Positions 37,741-51,207 of a stretch of 64,000 nt of DNA are shown here, piece after piece (position 1 is the first letter of the stretch; each line of letters begins with the position of its first letter). Both the position numbers and the translations under genes were made by a program. The notes under the pieces are model-generated. The model was not told where the DNA came from. It worked only from the letters and a program-made list of their open reading frames with translations, and searched no databases. The stretch spans positions 62,001 through 126,000 of the forward strand of contig JAZGUH010000714.1 in assembly GCA_037893225.1 (NCBI GenBank). Direction: 5' to 3'. This DNA comes from Hippasteria phrygiana (Eukaryota; Echinodermata; Asteroidea; Valvatida; Goniasteridae).

Positions 37741-38837
37741 AGGTACACACCGGCCTCAAATAATCAATTCAGAATCATGGATTATACTATTTAAAAGGTT
37801 GTTGTAAAAAAATAACCAAAATGTCTTTTCATTAACGAGAAATGGTAAAAAAAAAAGAAATAGATCAAAGGTTAACGTATACGCTTTTCCAGCCGCAACA
37901 ACCGTCCACTTTTTGTGACGACTGTAAACATGGTCAGGCCCCTACAGCATCACTGTCAAACGTCATTTTTACGTATCTATCCAACAAAATTCTGGCAAAT
38001 ACTGCATCTTTCATGCTGTCTCATGATCAGTCTCAAGTCCGAGGGCTTGGTCCCTCAGCGTTTCAGCTGGTCCAACCACTTTCGCTAGGCGGTCCTCACC
38101 AGCTTGACGAAAGCGGTCGGCCCTTCGCCGGGCTGCCCGTACGCTCAATATCCTCCGTTTCTCTGCGGATGATTTGGCAGGACAGCCCCCACCACTAAAC
38201 GACTTTTTCTTCTTTGCCTTTAGAGTAGTAGACATTTCGCCGTTTCACAGATTTAGGAGTAATACTGCAATTTGCATGTGTCAACGACGGGGATCATGCC
38301 TTCAACGCAAGCCGCCGACCAGTACAGTGTATAGTAGGCTACACACAACCGGCGCCAGGGACAGTGCAGTAGAGTGCAGCGTTGATAGATTTATGCGGCA
38401 GCTGTGCTAGGTCTTCGCCCCGCCGGCCGCGGGGGCTATGCCGCGCTGGCCCCACGCCGTGTCTCGTGAAACATAGGTCCGTCGCCCGGTCTTTGGGAAA
38501 AGTGTTACGACTTTCGCCAAAATGAAGTATAATCAACAATAGGTACAGTTTGGAAAAACAGTCATGATTATTATGGTTAAATTAAACTGGAATTTGGTTC
38601 AGTTATTAAAAGGTTTTACGGCTGGAAGTAAAACTAGCCCTAATGATCACATGAGTTTCGTGAACCAAAATTCGGTGCAAGAAAGTCACGTGACTAACGT
38701 TTTTTTCTTTTGTATTACACGAAAACGGGCAAATTTAAAGTTGTCGCGCTTGGACCTTTATATTCTAAGAAAACCCTTCCAGTCATGGTGAAATCTAATT
38801 TAGCGACTAAAATCGCCCAAGAAGCCGGTGTGTACCT
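37741..38837. mobile_element. 1.1-kb TTAA-flanked element with AGGTACACACCGGC ends
   Basis: Terminal repeats AGGTACACACCGGC and GCCGGTGTGTACCT are flanked by TTAA (37737-37740, 38838-38841). The ends resemble those of the copy B element at 13005-13604 (AGGTACACATTGC), so both may belong to one superfamily. The interior is more GC-rich than the surroundings and holds the small ORF at 38011-38235. No transposase is recognisable. Confidence 0.75.
38011..38235 (-). CDS. Small basic ORF inside the TTAA element, unknown
   Basis: The reading frame gives 74 residues, MSTTLKAKKKKSFSGGGCPA at the start, then an Arg- and Ala-rich stretch (RRILSVRAARRRADRFRQAG). It is highly basic in the first two thirds and acidic at the end. 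I do not recognise it. A strong donor-like site (gctg|gtgagg) lies inside, so it could be a first exon with the rest read from elsewhere. It may be a captured host exon, a piece of a transposon gene, or a chance ORF in GC-rich DNA. Confidence 0.25.
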   Translation of the reverse strand: MSTTLKAKKKKSFSGGGCPAKSSAEKRRILSVRAARRRADRFRQAGEDRLAKVVGPAETLRDQALGLETDHETA

Positions 38838-38954
38838 TTAAGTTGTGTCAACGCGATGGCCCTACCTGCTTTTGTAGTTCCTGTCTAGATGCAGAAAGGA
38901 AAGTGAACGACCCAGCCAAGAATGAGACGTCAGTTTCGTGTAGAGACACCAGAG

Positions 38955-39275
38955 GGAAACTTCTTGAATACGGACGACGGCCATAGCCGCGGTCTGAAAA
39001 AACAACCACCTGGTCGGTTGTCGTCTATACGCGCATTCCTGCGTATACTCTATCCATTCAACTATATTGTTCTTGAATGGGAGTGTTAATGAATGGATGG
39101 AGCTTTTCCAAACAAAGCTTTCATTCACATGAAAGGGGGTGGGGGCTCAAAGTGCGATAAATAGGACCACTCTATTCAGTGTGGTGCCTATTCAGTGTGG
39201 TGCCATTTACACTTGGCTGCACAGCCCGTTCATGGCATACCAGCCTCCATCAATAACAACCAGACAAAAGGGGTT
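38955..39275. mobile_element. Degraded TTAA-type MITE, related to 46553-46734
   Basis: Pieces such as cggacgacggccatagccgcggt and catggcataccagcctcc match the intact element at 46553-46734, but the middle is expanded and no clean TTAA ends remain. From here to 40938 I see only AT-rich sequence, a G-run near 39391-39410, and at about 40100-40220 a degraded relative of the 50384-50969 foldback. Confidence 0.55.
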
Positions 39276-40938
39276 ACATGTATACTGATTCTATTTAAAA
39301 GTTACCGCATAATGCTTTGTCTTCGTTTGAGTGTAGGCCCTAGGTGTAGCAATATTTTATTTTTAAATTATTATTATTATTATTTTTTTGGGGGAGGGGG
39401 GGGGGGGGGGGTTCGTCATTTACAATGGGAAAGCTAAAGCCCGACTGCTTGGATGGCATGGAAGCGCCAACAAACCTTCCGGGTAGCGGCCATCTTTGAG
39501 GAATATTTTTTTGTCATTCAAATGTTGTAACAATGTAAGCACAAAAAGTCTACCCATGCCTGCCAGTGGTATCTAAACCAATGCATCAGCATCGACGATG
39601 TTCAGTATACATGTATGTTATTTCAAAAATCAGTTCAAATTCAGATATTCTTTTAGCTGATTGGATCCAATGCATAGAATGAGAAATGAGGTAACATGTT
39701 AAGCCCCATACATGTCTTTATCACGCAACTCTGGATATGGGTTCAATTTTGATTCTGTTTTGAACAGAAAATGTCAACAAAGATATTATTTTCCAGAAAA
39801 CACAAAAATTAGTACTTTGAAATAAGTCGACTAGCAGCCATCCTCAACCCAAAAAACAAACAAACCCCAAAACAACCAAGTAACCCAGGGGAATAAGATT
39901 TGTTTGGGGTAAACTTTTATTTTCCAAAACACTGGACGTGACAAGTTGCCTTTAAAAATGTATTACATGGACATCACCGTTTTCCCTTTAATTTTGCCTA
40001 AAACCTACTTTTGCTTTGCAACCCAAAATGACCAAAAACAATTCCACTATATAAGGTACAGCCAAATTGTACAAACTCGACTACGTGTGTAAATATCTTC
40101 TCATCGTGGACCTCCTATTGTTTATACTTTAACTTTCTGGGAAGGCCCCCTTCATTCGTTTTGTGCATGGTTTTCAACCGTGGACTCTGCTGTCCTCTAT
40201 TCTTAAAGGTCCACGATGTGAATGCATAATTTAAACCCTCTATTACACACTATAGACCTATGTTTGGTTTTGTGATTGAAAACTTACTCCAGGGAACGGA
40301 TGTAAAAACTTCAGTACTTTTTTCCTTTTTAAGTACAAGAAAAAAAAAATTAAAGTTCAAATTCTCTACATTTTAGTTTTCCCTGCCTACGCATACTCAA
40401 TCCTGTGAAGACACAACCCATCTGGATAGAGTGTGATGAAGATATTGAAATCAAAGAAACTACTCCCATTTATATCAAAAAGCTTCTTTATCCAATTTAA
40501 CCCTTTCCTTATCACATTGTTTATTGGCTCATCTTCCCCCAGTACCACATTCTTTGTTCAGTCAAGCATGAAACCACTTATGCAGAAAAAGCAGCCGACT
40601 GCTTGTTGAATGGTTGTATTTTTAACCCAAAGATTTCACCCTCAAGAATTGATTGAAAAGGAAAATGTCGTGTGTAAAGTTTGTTCCATGACAATTTCTC
40701 TTTCATATGGTGTAAAAATGAAAGTCATAACTGCTTAAAATAGCAAAGTTACGGCTTCTGGTCCACTTTATCAAACAGGAAAGTTGTCTGTCACATGAAC
40801 CAATGGCACTCCATACACATAACTCTACAGGGAAACTTCGGATACAGTTTTCTCAAAATATTGTAATGGTGACACATGAATTTGATAGCACCATCGGAAA
40901 GATCCGAACAAGCCCTTTCTGTTGGTATATAGATCATG

Positions 40939-41120
40939 TTCAATATTGGGTTTTGCCCTTCACCGACGTATTTCATAAACACTGTATACTCAGTGTTGTC
41001 CCGAGAGATCATTGTATTTTGAAGAAAAAAAATACAATGATCTCTCGGGACAACACCGAGTAGTATACATTGTACACCGTTTATGAAATACGTCGGTGAA
41101 GGGCAAAACCCAATATTGAA
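40939..41120. repeat. Hairpin-forming inverted repeat downstream of DDOST
   Basis: Two arms of about 80-90 bp, ttcaatattgggttttgccc... and its reverse complement, are separated by about 6 bp. Near the centre the arms contain atctctcgggacaacac and match almost perfectly. It lies about 340 bp past the DDOST stop. No clear target duplication was seen. Confidence 0.75.
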
Positions 41121-41461
41121 TGTACATCATCCCGACGCAAATTCCATCTTATGAAAAATATAGATCATGTACGGACTGCGAAAAACACAAGCACTACAGT
41201 TCGTTGAAACAGGGTGAATATATTTGTTGTTTGGATACTCTGGTGTGCGGTTGCCTTGCCAAGTAAACTCGACGTTGGTAAGCAACAGGGGTGCTGTGGC
41301 TTGTCAAGTAAATGCGGCTTGTCGAGTAAACTCGACATTGGTAAGGAAAGGGTTAATCAGATATACTATTAAGAACTGCACTTAAAAGAAAACCAGGAAA
41401 AAGAATTTCACCAGCAAAGAAATGAGAATGCATTCCAGGAAGAAAATCTGAAGAATAGCGA

Positions 41462-44400
41462 TCACTCCTTCTTGGTCTTGGCGCCCTCCCGGTGATGGAG
41501 GAAGATGAGGCTGAACAAGAAGAGTCCAAACATCATAGAGAAGCTGCTAGCGTAGTAAGGGAACGCCGAGGGGATGAAACGCTCAAACTGGGTGTGCTCC
41601 CACGGCCGCACGGAAACCTTGGAGAGAGGGCAAGAAAACCCAAACAACCACAGTGTTAGACGGAGAACGGTCGCCATTAGTGCTGACAAATAAATCCGCA
41701 TTTTTTAACATTCAATTTTGGAAACCGGCATTCCATTTTTTTGTGACAGGCTACAGAATATAACTGGAACATCCTCCAATTTGCTCCGTGATCTCGGATT
41801 GTAACTGCATTCACTCGCTAGTGGTCTTCTTGGTATATGAATAGCCTGCCCATCCATATTTTTTCAACATTACAGCTCAGAGTGATTTTTGTAAAGGCCC
41901 AGTGGTCACTGAATCCTGCAAACTATATCCAGTCATTGGGAGGGCTTTTCATGCGGCACCTCACCCGTCACTTTTTTGTTGGCGTGACTATGAGCCAGAT
42001 GGGAACTTCCGGTGAAATCAAAATCCGTTATTCGGTTTGAATCAAATTTGGATATTAACCGGATCTTGAAATCGTCGATTTCTCCCACCACTCAGAACTC
42101 TCATGCAACAAAACTTTAATACCCAGATTATGCTTCAGACACTTGGGGGCCAATTTCACGGCGATGTTAAGCACAAAAATTTGCTTAGCATGAAAAGCCT
42201 TCCTTGATAAAGAAAAAAGGATTACCAACCAAATTCTCATGACGCTTTTGACTGGTATTCAACTGTTTACTTAGCATGACAATCACGTGGATTTTTGGCT
42301 GGTAGCCCGTTTTTACTAAACAAGACGTTTTGTGTTAAGCAAATTGTTGTGCTTGGCAGCTCCGTTAAATTGACCCCGGTACGGTTTAACCATTCCCATT
42401 GGTTGAGAACCTTGTCATGTGGTTATGTATTAGAGGAACCATGCAATAGGACAAATGTTATTCCAACACCATATGGTAAACTGTACACACAAATTGTTGG
42501 ACTCTGATTCTGGTGGTATGCCACACTCAGTGTAAAGGACTATCAGTTTAGGGGTCCAGTACCCATCCTAACAGATTCCAACCAAACATGCTGTTGGGTT
42601 TTGATGGGTTGAGTACTGTTAGGGTTAATGGGGTGCTGGTTTGCCAATACGTGCTTGTACACTCAAGTGTAATGCACACAACAGACAACAATATATTGAA
42701 TACGCGCAGGAATGCGCATATAGACGTCAACCGGCCAGGTGGTCTTTTTTCAAAACGGCGGCTATATCCGTCGTCCACCTTCAATGGGTTAAGCGTAGAA
42801 TTACAAAAACTACGTATTTCTTGTTGCCAGCACGGAAAGGAATGTGATCTATTAACCAAATATTCCAAGAAGCATTTTCCAAAGACAAAAATGATTCTCG
42901 AAAGTGAAACGGACAAAGTTGGGTCCTTGTCCTACCTGGGTTGTGCTATACAGGTGGGTGTAGCCGATGCGATTGTAATCCACCTTGAACTGGAACACGC
43001 CGTAGACGTCGGGCAGCTTGAAATGCGTAGAGAACTTGCCATCTGTGGAGATCAGAATGGTCAGAAAGAGTGACAGGCAGAACGGAATATTTGAAAGAGA
43101 AATTTTGAGCTGGTTCTTTCCGTCATGTGTTACTGCTTCTCGGTCCTGAAAGCCTGTTAATGGTTTTCTCTCAAAGAGAAATTTAGAGCTCGAAGAAAAT
43201 ATCAAATTTCCAGTTATATTTGTAGTGATGTTATCTCTTCCTACCACTTTACTTTAATTGTGTCCATTTCTTTTCCTTTGTTTAAAAAAAAAAAAAACCT
43301 AAATGATGAAAACATGTTTGTACTTTCTTTTTTTGACACGGAAATTTGTGTTATCGAACTGAATTACGAAGTGGTAAAATTATCAACTGCTTAAAAGGTA
43401 GTATGCAACTACCAAACTATTATGAAATACCTTACATGACTATAAGTAAATAATAGTCTCAAACATCCTGTGAAATCACGGCACCTGGTGCGCTGTCATT
43501 TTCAAGACAAGTGGAATTTTTGTATCAATTTCCAATCGTTGGAAATAGTCTAGTTCCCCGACCTGATAATTCCCCGACATCTATAAATTGCTCTGTTTTG
43601 TCTGAAGGAGGCTCAGGTAACCAGGCTACAAGAACAGCATTTTCTCATTTAAACAGATCGGTGTTACAGTATTTGCTGTAAAGTACTAACCCCCAAATCC
43701 ATTTCTGAAAATTACAGCAAAACCAAAACCAAAAGTTGAATGGGACGTTTTTTGAAGTGCTGCTAATGAATCAGTTCAGCTAACAAGTTTACTACTGAAA
43801 GAATCATTTACAGGGCTTGAAATGAACGACGGCCACGACGGCCAGTGCCGTCGTTGCCTTCTTACTGGCCGAGGTGCCCCACAGAAAATCTCTGTCTTCA
43901 CGGCCAGTTTTGCCTTGCCCCAAATTTACCTTGGCCGTCGTGCCCTTTTTGCAAAAACACAGCCACTACAATCCTTCATATCATTTGTTTTTTCGATGTC
44001 ATGCCAGCCCTTCATAAAAACTCGCTGCACAACACGTTGGCGATCGCGCGTACAGAATCACAGTACATGCACACAAACTATTAATCTGGTCCAGTTTCGG
44101 AGTGTGCCGATACTTCAAGCATCAACACCCCCACTGCAAGATTAAATGTGTGTATTCGTACGTACACACAAAGCAGCAGGAGTATGTACATGTAACGGCA
44201 ACGTTTACGTGCAGTCAACTGACTTTCTTTTTCTCAGTACTTGCACGTGTGCGCCTCACAATACGCATCGATGTTCGTGTACGAGGAAACGCGCTCTTGT
44301 AGGCGGCGCTATGAAGCACGCCTTCGGCGCGCTACATACGTACAGTAACTTTATGAACTTTGGTCACAACACGCGGTGTTCCGATTGTCAAAAGTTTTGA

Positions 44401-47400
44401 TGAATAATTAGGCCCAAAAAATTGACAGAGAAAGAAGATTTCTGCACGTTAATTCACAGAACTTGATCTATTTTGTCTGTGTATGCATTTTCCGTGTTCA
44501 TGAATTTATTTCGAGGTTGTACCGCTTGTACACCGCATACGCAGCGTGTTTCCCCGACATTTCCTGCCGCAACACGAGGTTTATCGCCCGCCACACAAAG
44601 TGCATCACGCACGCTAATTACCACCGTACGATAAACCATGAAGAAATTTATTTCTCCATGGATAAACGGACAGTGTTGGCCAGTTTCCCATCGTGGTTAG
44701 CGTTATGGTTAGCGTTGTGCATAGTGATGTGTACGACCTAAATTCTCCATGATTTTTAAGAATTATCGACCGTAAATATTTTTGACATTAATTAAGGCAA
44801 GTTTTGATAATTTATTTTGGCAATTTTTTGTTATAGCTTTCGTAGCGTAAACGGAAATAGTTTAGGCTGAAATTCACATATAATTGAATACCCATGTGAT
44901 CGGAAGCAGTATGTTTTTGGCCTCATAGTCTTACTCTTACTCTTAGTTAAATACGTTTTGAATGGAAAAAAATCAACAGTGCCGCGCCCTCCGTGCCCTT
45001 TCTGCAGATATATTTTGGCCTTGGTGCCCTCCATAATTTTGCTTTATTCAAGGCCAAAGTGGCCTTGCCCTAAAAATTACCAAATTCAAGGCCTGCATTT
45101 ACAATTTGATGGAATACCGTAGAAGCAAAAACTCACTCTTGCCGGTCAGTTTGGTCCTGACGAAGGGGTCAATGCGGACAAACTCCAGCTGAACGTCGTT
45201 GGCCGAGAACGGCTTCCATTTACCGTCGACCAGAATGTCGATCCAGATACTGTACTCCTGACAATTGAAAAGGAAAAAGGTATCTCCTGAGCAATGCTGA
45301 TGGAACCATAGTATGGTAGAAATAGCCAGCGAAAGTCATAAAAAGTATTTGTGACCGGCTCTGCAAAAAGGGGCTATTATGTCGCACTATGTGAAAACAC
45401 ACACAGGGCAGTTCTATGTGAAGCGGGTTAAAAAAATCTTCACGTAAGTGATTTTTTTTGGGGGGGGTTTGTTGGCTTCTGTTATATCTATATTTTCAGA
45501 ATTTATTTTTAGAAACATTAATATTGATGAATAAAGATGAAAAAATAAATGTTGATAAAAATTACTTCTATCTGATTTCTTCGCACTTTTTGTGTTTCAA
45601 GGCCTGTATCTCTAAACGCACTTTTCCGTTAAATTGGGAAAATAGAAGTATGCAAATGTCAAGATATCTCGAGAACACAAAGTGCCACAGGGGGTCAAAC
45701 CTACACCAAATTGAAGCTTAGGATGTAACCAATTCAACTATGTATATAACTCATTTTTCAAATTTTGCGACATAATAGCCCTTTTTGCAGAGCTATTTCC
45801 GACTTTTTCCAATCTCCATCTTCCTACGCATGGAACCCCACCTTAACATGTGTTTATTTTGCAGTGGGCCTGTCTGCACCTGCCTGCACCTGCCCAGAAG
45901 TTACGATGTACCTGCAATGCATGCATTCTGTAGCAATCTGTCGTTTCGTACCCTATACCCACTTCACAGAAGTATGCACTATTCTGCATTAAACCATTGC
46001 TATGACGTCACACTATTGTTCAAAGTGTGGATTCGGAGCTACGAATCTGTTATACTGGTCAAAAAGTGTGGATCGGAACTACAAATCTTTAGTAAAGTGT
46101 TATTCATTTCCTCAACCCTAATCCAGAGCTTGATTACGTAAGAGCCTCGAAAAACTCCTTTATGTAAATTACGTCTCTTAATGGCCACGATATACGAGAT
46201 ATGCATTCCTTTTCATCTTCACTCAACTGGATAGTTAATGACAATACATGTACTTCTGTTGACGCAATGGTTTAAGTCGGAGAATACACTCGCAAGTGTG
46301 GATTCGTAATTTACGAATTCACTCGGCGCTTTGCGCCTCGTGAATTCTTAAATTACGAATCCACACTTTCTCGTGTATTCTCCTTAACGTACCACACTAT
46401 ACTACACAGAACCCATCATCTGTGAAGCACCCAATTATAATATCTTTGGATATGCAAATGATACAGTACTGGCGCGAGAGCGCGTCAAGTTGTAGCGTAC
46501 TACTCGAACACCATGGGGACGAGGTTGGCTCCCAGTGAGTTTGGGAGGTTAACCCATTGAACACAGACGACAGCCATAGCCACGGTTTGAAAAAAACCAC
46601 CTGGCCGGTTGTCCTCTATATGCGCATTCCTGCACGTATTCAATCCATTGTTTGTCTATTGTTTCCATTACGTTTGGCTGCACAAGCCCCCATGGCATAC
46701 CAGCACCCCATTAATAACAGCTGGACAGAATGGGTTAACCCTCAACTACCCCAAGCCTTGCAAACTTCAACAGCAGGTTTTGTCAAGTTTTGATGGGTTC
46801 AGTACTGCAGGGCCTTGGCACCATTACTTTACATGGAGCTATGATGCCCCAATTTGTCCAAGTCCAAAGAATGTGCCATAGGTATACTGTTGGATTTTGA
46901 CAGGTTGAGGACACTAGGGGGTTAGGGTTAAGGGTTAAATGTTGAAGGTTTCCCCCTTACCACTTGGTCCTCCACGGTGTAGGCTGCGGGGGTGTCCTTG
47001 TTGACCAGGTGATGAGCGACGCGCTGGACGCGGAGCACACCTTGCTCCTTGAAGACCCAACCAGACAGAGCCAAGGCGAGCTCCTGGTTACCCGAACGTT
47101 CAGACCTGACAAAATACCAACAGGAATACTAGATAGGAAACATCTCATCTCATCTCTGCTTCTACAAGGAAGTCTGCAGTCTCGCAAGATTTCAGTGGGC
47201 CATGTTACACTACCGTAAAAAAAACGTTCAGAAAGTGACCTCCCTTGTACCAGTTGGGGAACTAGGTTAACTTGGGTCTTCCTACTGAGTTTGATGTCCT
47301 GAATCAAAAAAACGAAGGTCATTAGCGGAACATGACCTACTTTTTAGGCCATATCCGACGCTATATTTGTTTGCATGATAGCGCGTCTACGAAGCTGTCG

Positions 47401-50400
47401 TCGAATTTAAACCATGGAAGGATGTCCCAAAAAATTTGTACTTAGAAATATTTGAAGGGGAGGGGGATGTTAGTAGCGGCGGGGTTCCCCTGGCACTTAC
47501 TTGGGGGATCCTGGGGCAGCCTTCTGCACCGCCGCCTGAAAGAACTTGTCGCTGAACATGTCTAGGGAGCCACTGAAGACCACGCGGGCATTGTTGCGGG
47601 CCTGCAGAGCAGCCACCAGAAGGGTGTTGGTGCCCACGGCGTGGGGGTAGTCGCTGACCTCCTTGGTGGGGTTGTGGGAGTAGGCGGAGGAGGCACCGTG
47701 CAGGACGTCCAGCACCAGGGGATTGTCCGTGTCGGCGGTCATCCTGACAGACAAATCCGGACAAAGTCTATCATTTCATCCTCCGCTGATGGACGTATAT
47801 TGTGTGTGTTTAACCCTTGCTCTATGAGTGTTGTTTATTGCAAGTCAGTGGTACATGCCAATGCACTCCAGCTGCAGTGCATTGGAGGATTCTTTGCTTT
47901 ACCAGACAATTGATTTCAAAGCTCCTGCTGGAGTGCATTGGAGGGCACTTTCGGGGTTGCTGGTCATTGTTGTTGCTCACTTGACCAGTAAGTCTTGATG
48001 AAAACTGTCACTGTATGTATTATTAGTAACTTTTTATGATAAATGTCAATTTGAATTATTATAACATTACATAACATCACATAACATCAACCTGGTGTTC
48101 CAAAAGTAGAGTGTTTTACTTCACAGCCTATTAGACATACCCTCCATCTCACTCCAGAGGATTATGGCATGTGGCTTTGCTGATCAGTGTAAGGGGCCGT
48201 CCATAAAGTACGTACGCACGAAATGCCAACTTTTTTGACCCCCCTCCCCCCCCCCCCGTACGCATGGCATATGCAGTGGCTCCAACCCCCCTCCCCCCTG
48301 TACGCATATGCATTCCACATTTCTTTTTGACTTCTCAGACTACCCAATTCTAGCATCATCAAATGTTACAGTACACCTACTGTAGTGTATGATTAGCATG
48401 TCACATCCAAAGACTGAAATCAATCACAAAATGTTGACAGAAAAAACAATTTCCAAAATTTTAATAACGGACCTGGAAATGATTGAACAGTGATATATTT
48501 TGAACCAAAACATCAGTCAATGATGATATGAACCAAAAAGGAAAAAAATTATTTCCCGATACACTATCTTTTGCAAAGTTTGCTCTTGACGTTTCTTGGG
48601 TGGTAATATGTTTTTGAACAAGAGGCAGTTGATATACAAGACGAATATCTTTTTTGTTCTTTTGTTTACCTCCAGTACATGAGCGATTTTGGACATGACG
48701 CGGGGGACATTGATACACCTGTACGTTTCCGGTGTACACTGCCGGTTTATAAAGCAGTATTTTTGTTGCAGTCTAAAAATAGAACAGAGTTGGCTGGCGG
48801 TGGCGCTGGGAAGATAAATTTACTTTTGGTTGGGGTGAAGGGTACTGTGTTATAACTGTTTTTCGATGCACAAAAGCTAGTCCTGATAGTTATTTATGAG
48901 ATCGTACATTGATTTCATGACAATTCATTAAAAGCAAATTGTCGGTTGCGTACGGTACGCATTGGCTTGGACCCCTTCCCCCTGTACTCATGGTGTAGGC
49001 AATGTCAACAACCCTCCCTCCCCCCTTCGTGCGTACGTACTTTATGGACGGCCACGAATACACTGTTTACTCACAGTATGACCAAGTTATCCACCAGTTT
49101 CCTTTGGCATTCCTTGAGGTGTACAAGGACTCCCCATTGAAATAATGTGACAGTTATTGGAGGACCATGCAATAAACATCTTATAGGCAGGCATGCAACT
49201 CTTCAATTTCCAAAAATGCGGAAAATAAAATGCGAGCGCGTAGCGGTAGCGTGAAGCTCTTACGACGTCGTGCAAACATGTATGTAGGTATAGTGTCTGT
49301 ATCCCGATGTATTGTATTGTATTCATTGACGCGAAAAAACAAATGCGGAACCAGACTATCAGTCTATAGTCGATTGAGGGCGCTATAGCGACTAGTTCAT
49401 ACAACGGCAAGACTATACATATACGCGACAGAATGTGTACAGAGTCTGTGTCCTGCACCTTTCTATATAATGTATGTATACAAAATACGGAGCCAGACGA
49501 TGTGTGCCAGCAATATTGGCCATGTTGGTGGACGATTGCGGTCGGCACGGTGGGAAACGAGCTGAAGCGCGGATTTTTGTTTACGGTCGGATTTTTAAAA
49601 GACGCGGAAATCCGCGGAAAAGTTGCATGCCTGTATAGGCATTTTTTGGGGGCGAATATTGAAGTGTGTTGGAGTGTAAACAAGAGCAAGGGTTAATCTT
49701 GAAATGATGACTCAAAAGATTTCATCTTCTGCAAGCCCATCAGTCAGACCTAGCTGAACAGCATGGTGGAAGCCCTTATCCAGTCACCAAAAACGTTTTA
49801 TCATGGTCTGCTTGTGTCAAAGAACTTAGTGCTGGTTAATCTAGAATCTGGACTTTCTTCAATGGCCTGACCCGGGGCGAATTTCACCGAGCTGCTAAGC
49901 ACAAAAATTTGCTTAGCACAAAAATTTGATTAGCACAAAAAATTGCTTAGCACAAAAAAGTCTTGCTTAATAAAAACAGGATATCAGCCCAAACTTCATG
50001 TGATTTTCATGCTAAGCAGACAACAGCTGAATACACATTCACTAGCAACACACATCACATGAACATTTGGTTGGTAATCCAGCTGTTTCCAAGGAAGACT
50101 TTTCATGCTTGGCAATTTTTTGCGCTTAGCCGTTCCGAGAGATTGGCCCCTGTTCCTGTTGTGTTTGCTTACCCAACTCCATTGAAGAGGATGGGCAGAG
50201 ACCTCTCGGTGCCAACCATTGTTGGGGATTGAATCAGGTTGGCTGGATCAGCAACAACAAGAGTATGCTATCAAAATAAACCCCAAAAAACTAGAAAATG
50301 AATTAACTGACTTGAACCAAATTACATTTGGGTCATCTTACTATAATTCCAGGAATCTCCGTCTGTGTGTATGCTTGAGTATGTATATACCGGCAAAATA

Positions 50401-51169
50401 ATAGGACAAAATACCTAGGACAAAATAATTCGGGCGTAGACAAAGGGTCCACATTTGACCGAACGTCCACGATTGAAAATCGTGTACAAAACATATGGGA
50501 GGCCTTCCGAAAAAGTTAAGAGTATAAACAAAAGAGGAACAATGGGAGGTCCACGATTGCAGGTATTTACACACTTCGGTGTGAGTGGGTTAGGCTATAC
50601 GAGAGAGAACTTGGGACAATGGGGGATTAGGAATAACAATGACACCGAGGACTTGGGCCGAGTCCTCGGGAGAATTTTGTGTACAAACCTTATGGAAGCT
50701 GTTCGGAAAAAGTTAAAGTACAAACAAAGGGAACAAAAGAAAGGTTCCATTCATGGTACTCATAAGTATAGGAAAACGCACACAGTCATGTAAACGGGTG
50801 CAATCGTGGACCTCCCATTGTTCCTCTTTTGTTTATACTCTAACTTTTTCGGAAGGCCTCCCATTGGTTTTGTACACGATTTTTAATCGTGGACGTTAGG
50901 TCAAACGTGGACCCCTTTGTCTACGCCCGAATTCTTTTGTCCTAGGTCCACGATTGCCGGCATATACAAACTCACATGGGTGGGCACGTTGGTGTATTCA
51001 AACCGCGGACGAAAAATGCCAGAGAACAAAAGAGAACAATATCGTCCGCGATTCCCAGCATACGTCCGCGATTGGAAGTGTGTACAAAACCTATGGAGGC
51101 CTTCCGAAAAAGTTAGAGTATAAACAAAAGAGGAACAATGGGACGTCCGCGTTTGGAGGTCGATACACG

Positions 51170-51207
<38 letters not shown>

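Noticed and set aside
43822..44145. Plus-strand ORFs in the 1.3-kb CAGG element
   Set aside because: They are short, overlap one another in different frames and have no recognisable transposase motif.
49087..49689. Minus-strand ORF of 200 residues in DDOST intron 5
   Set aside because: It crosses a MITE (49188-49633) and flanking intron, and shows no domain, splice fit or coding pattern.
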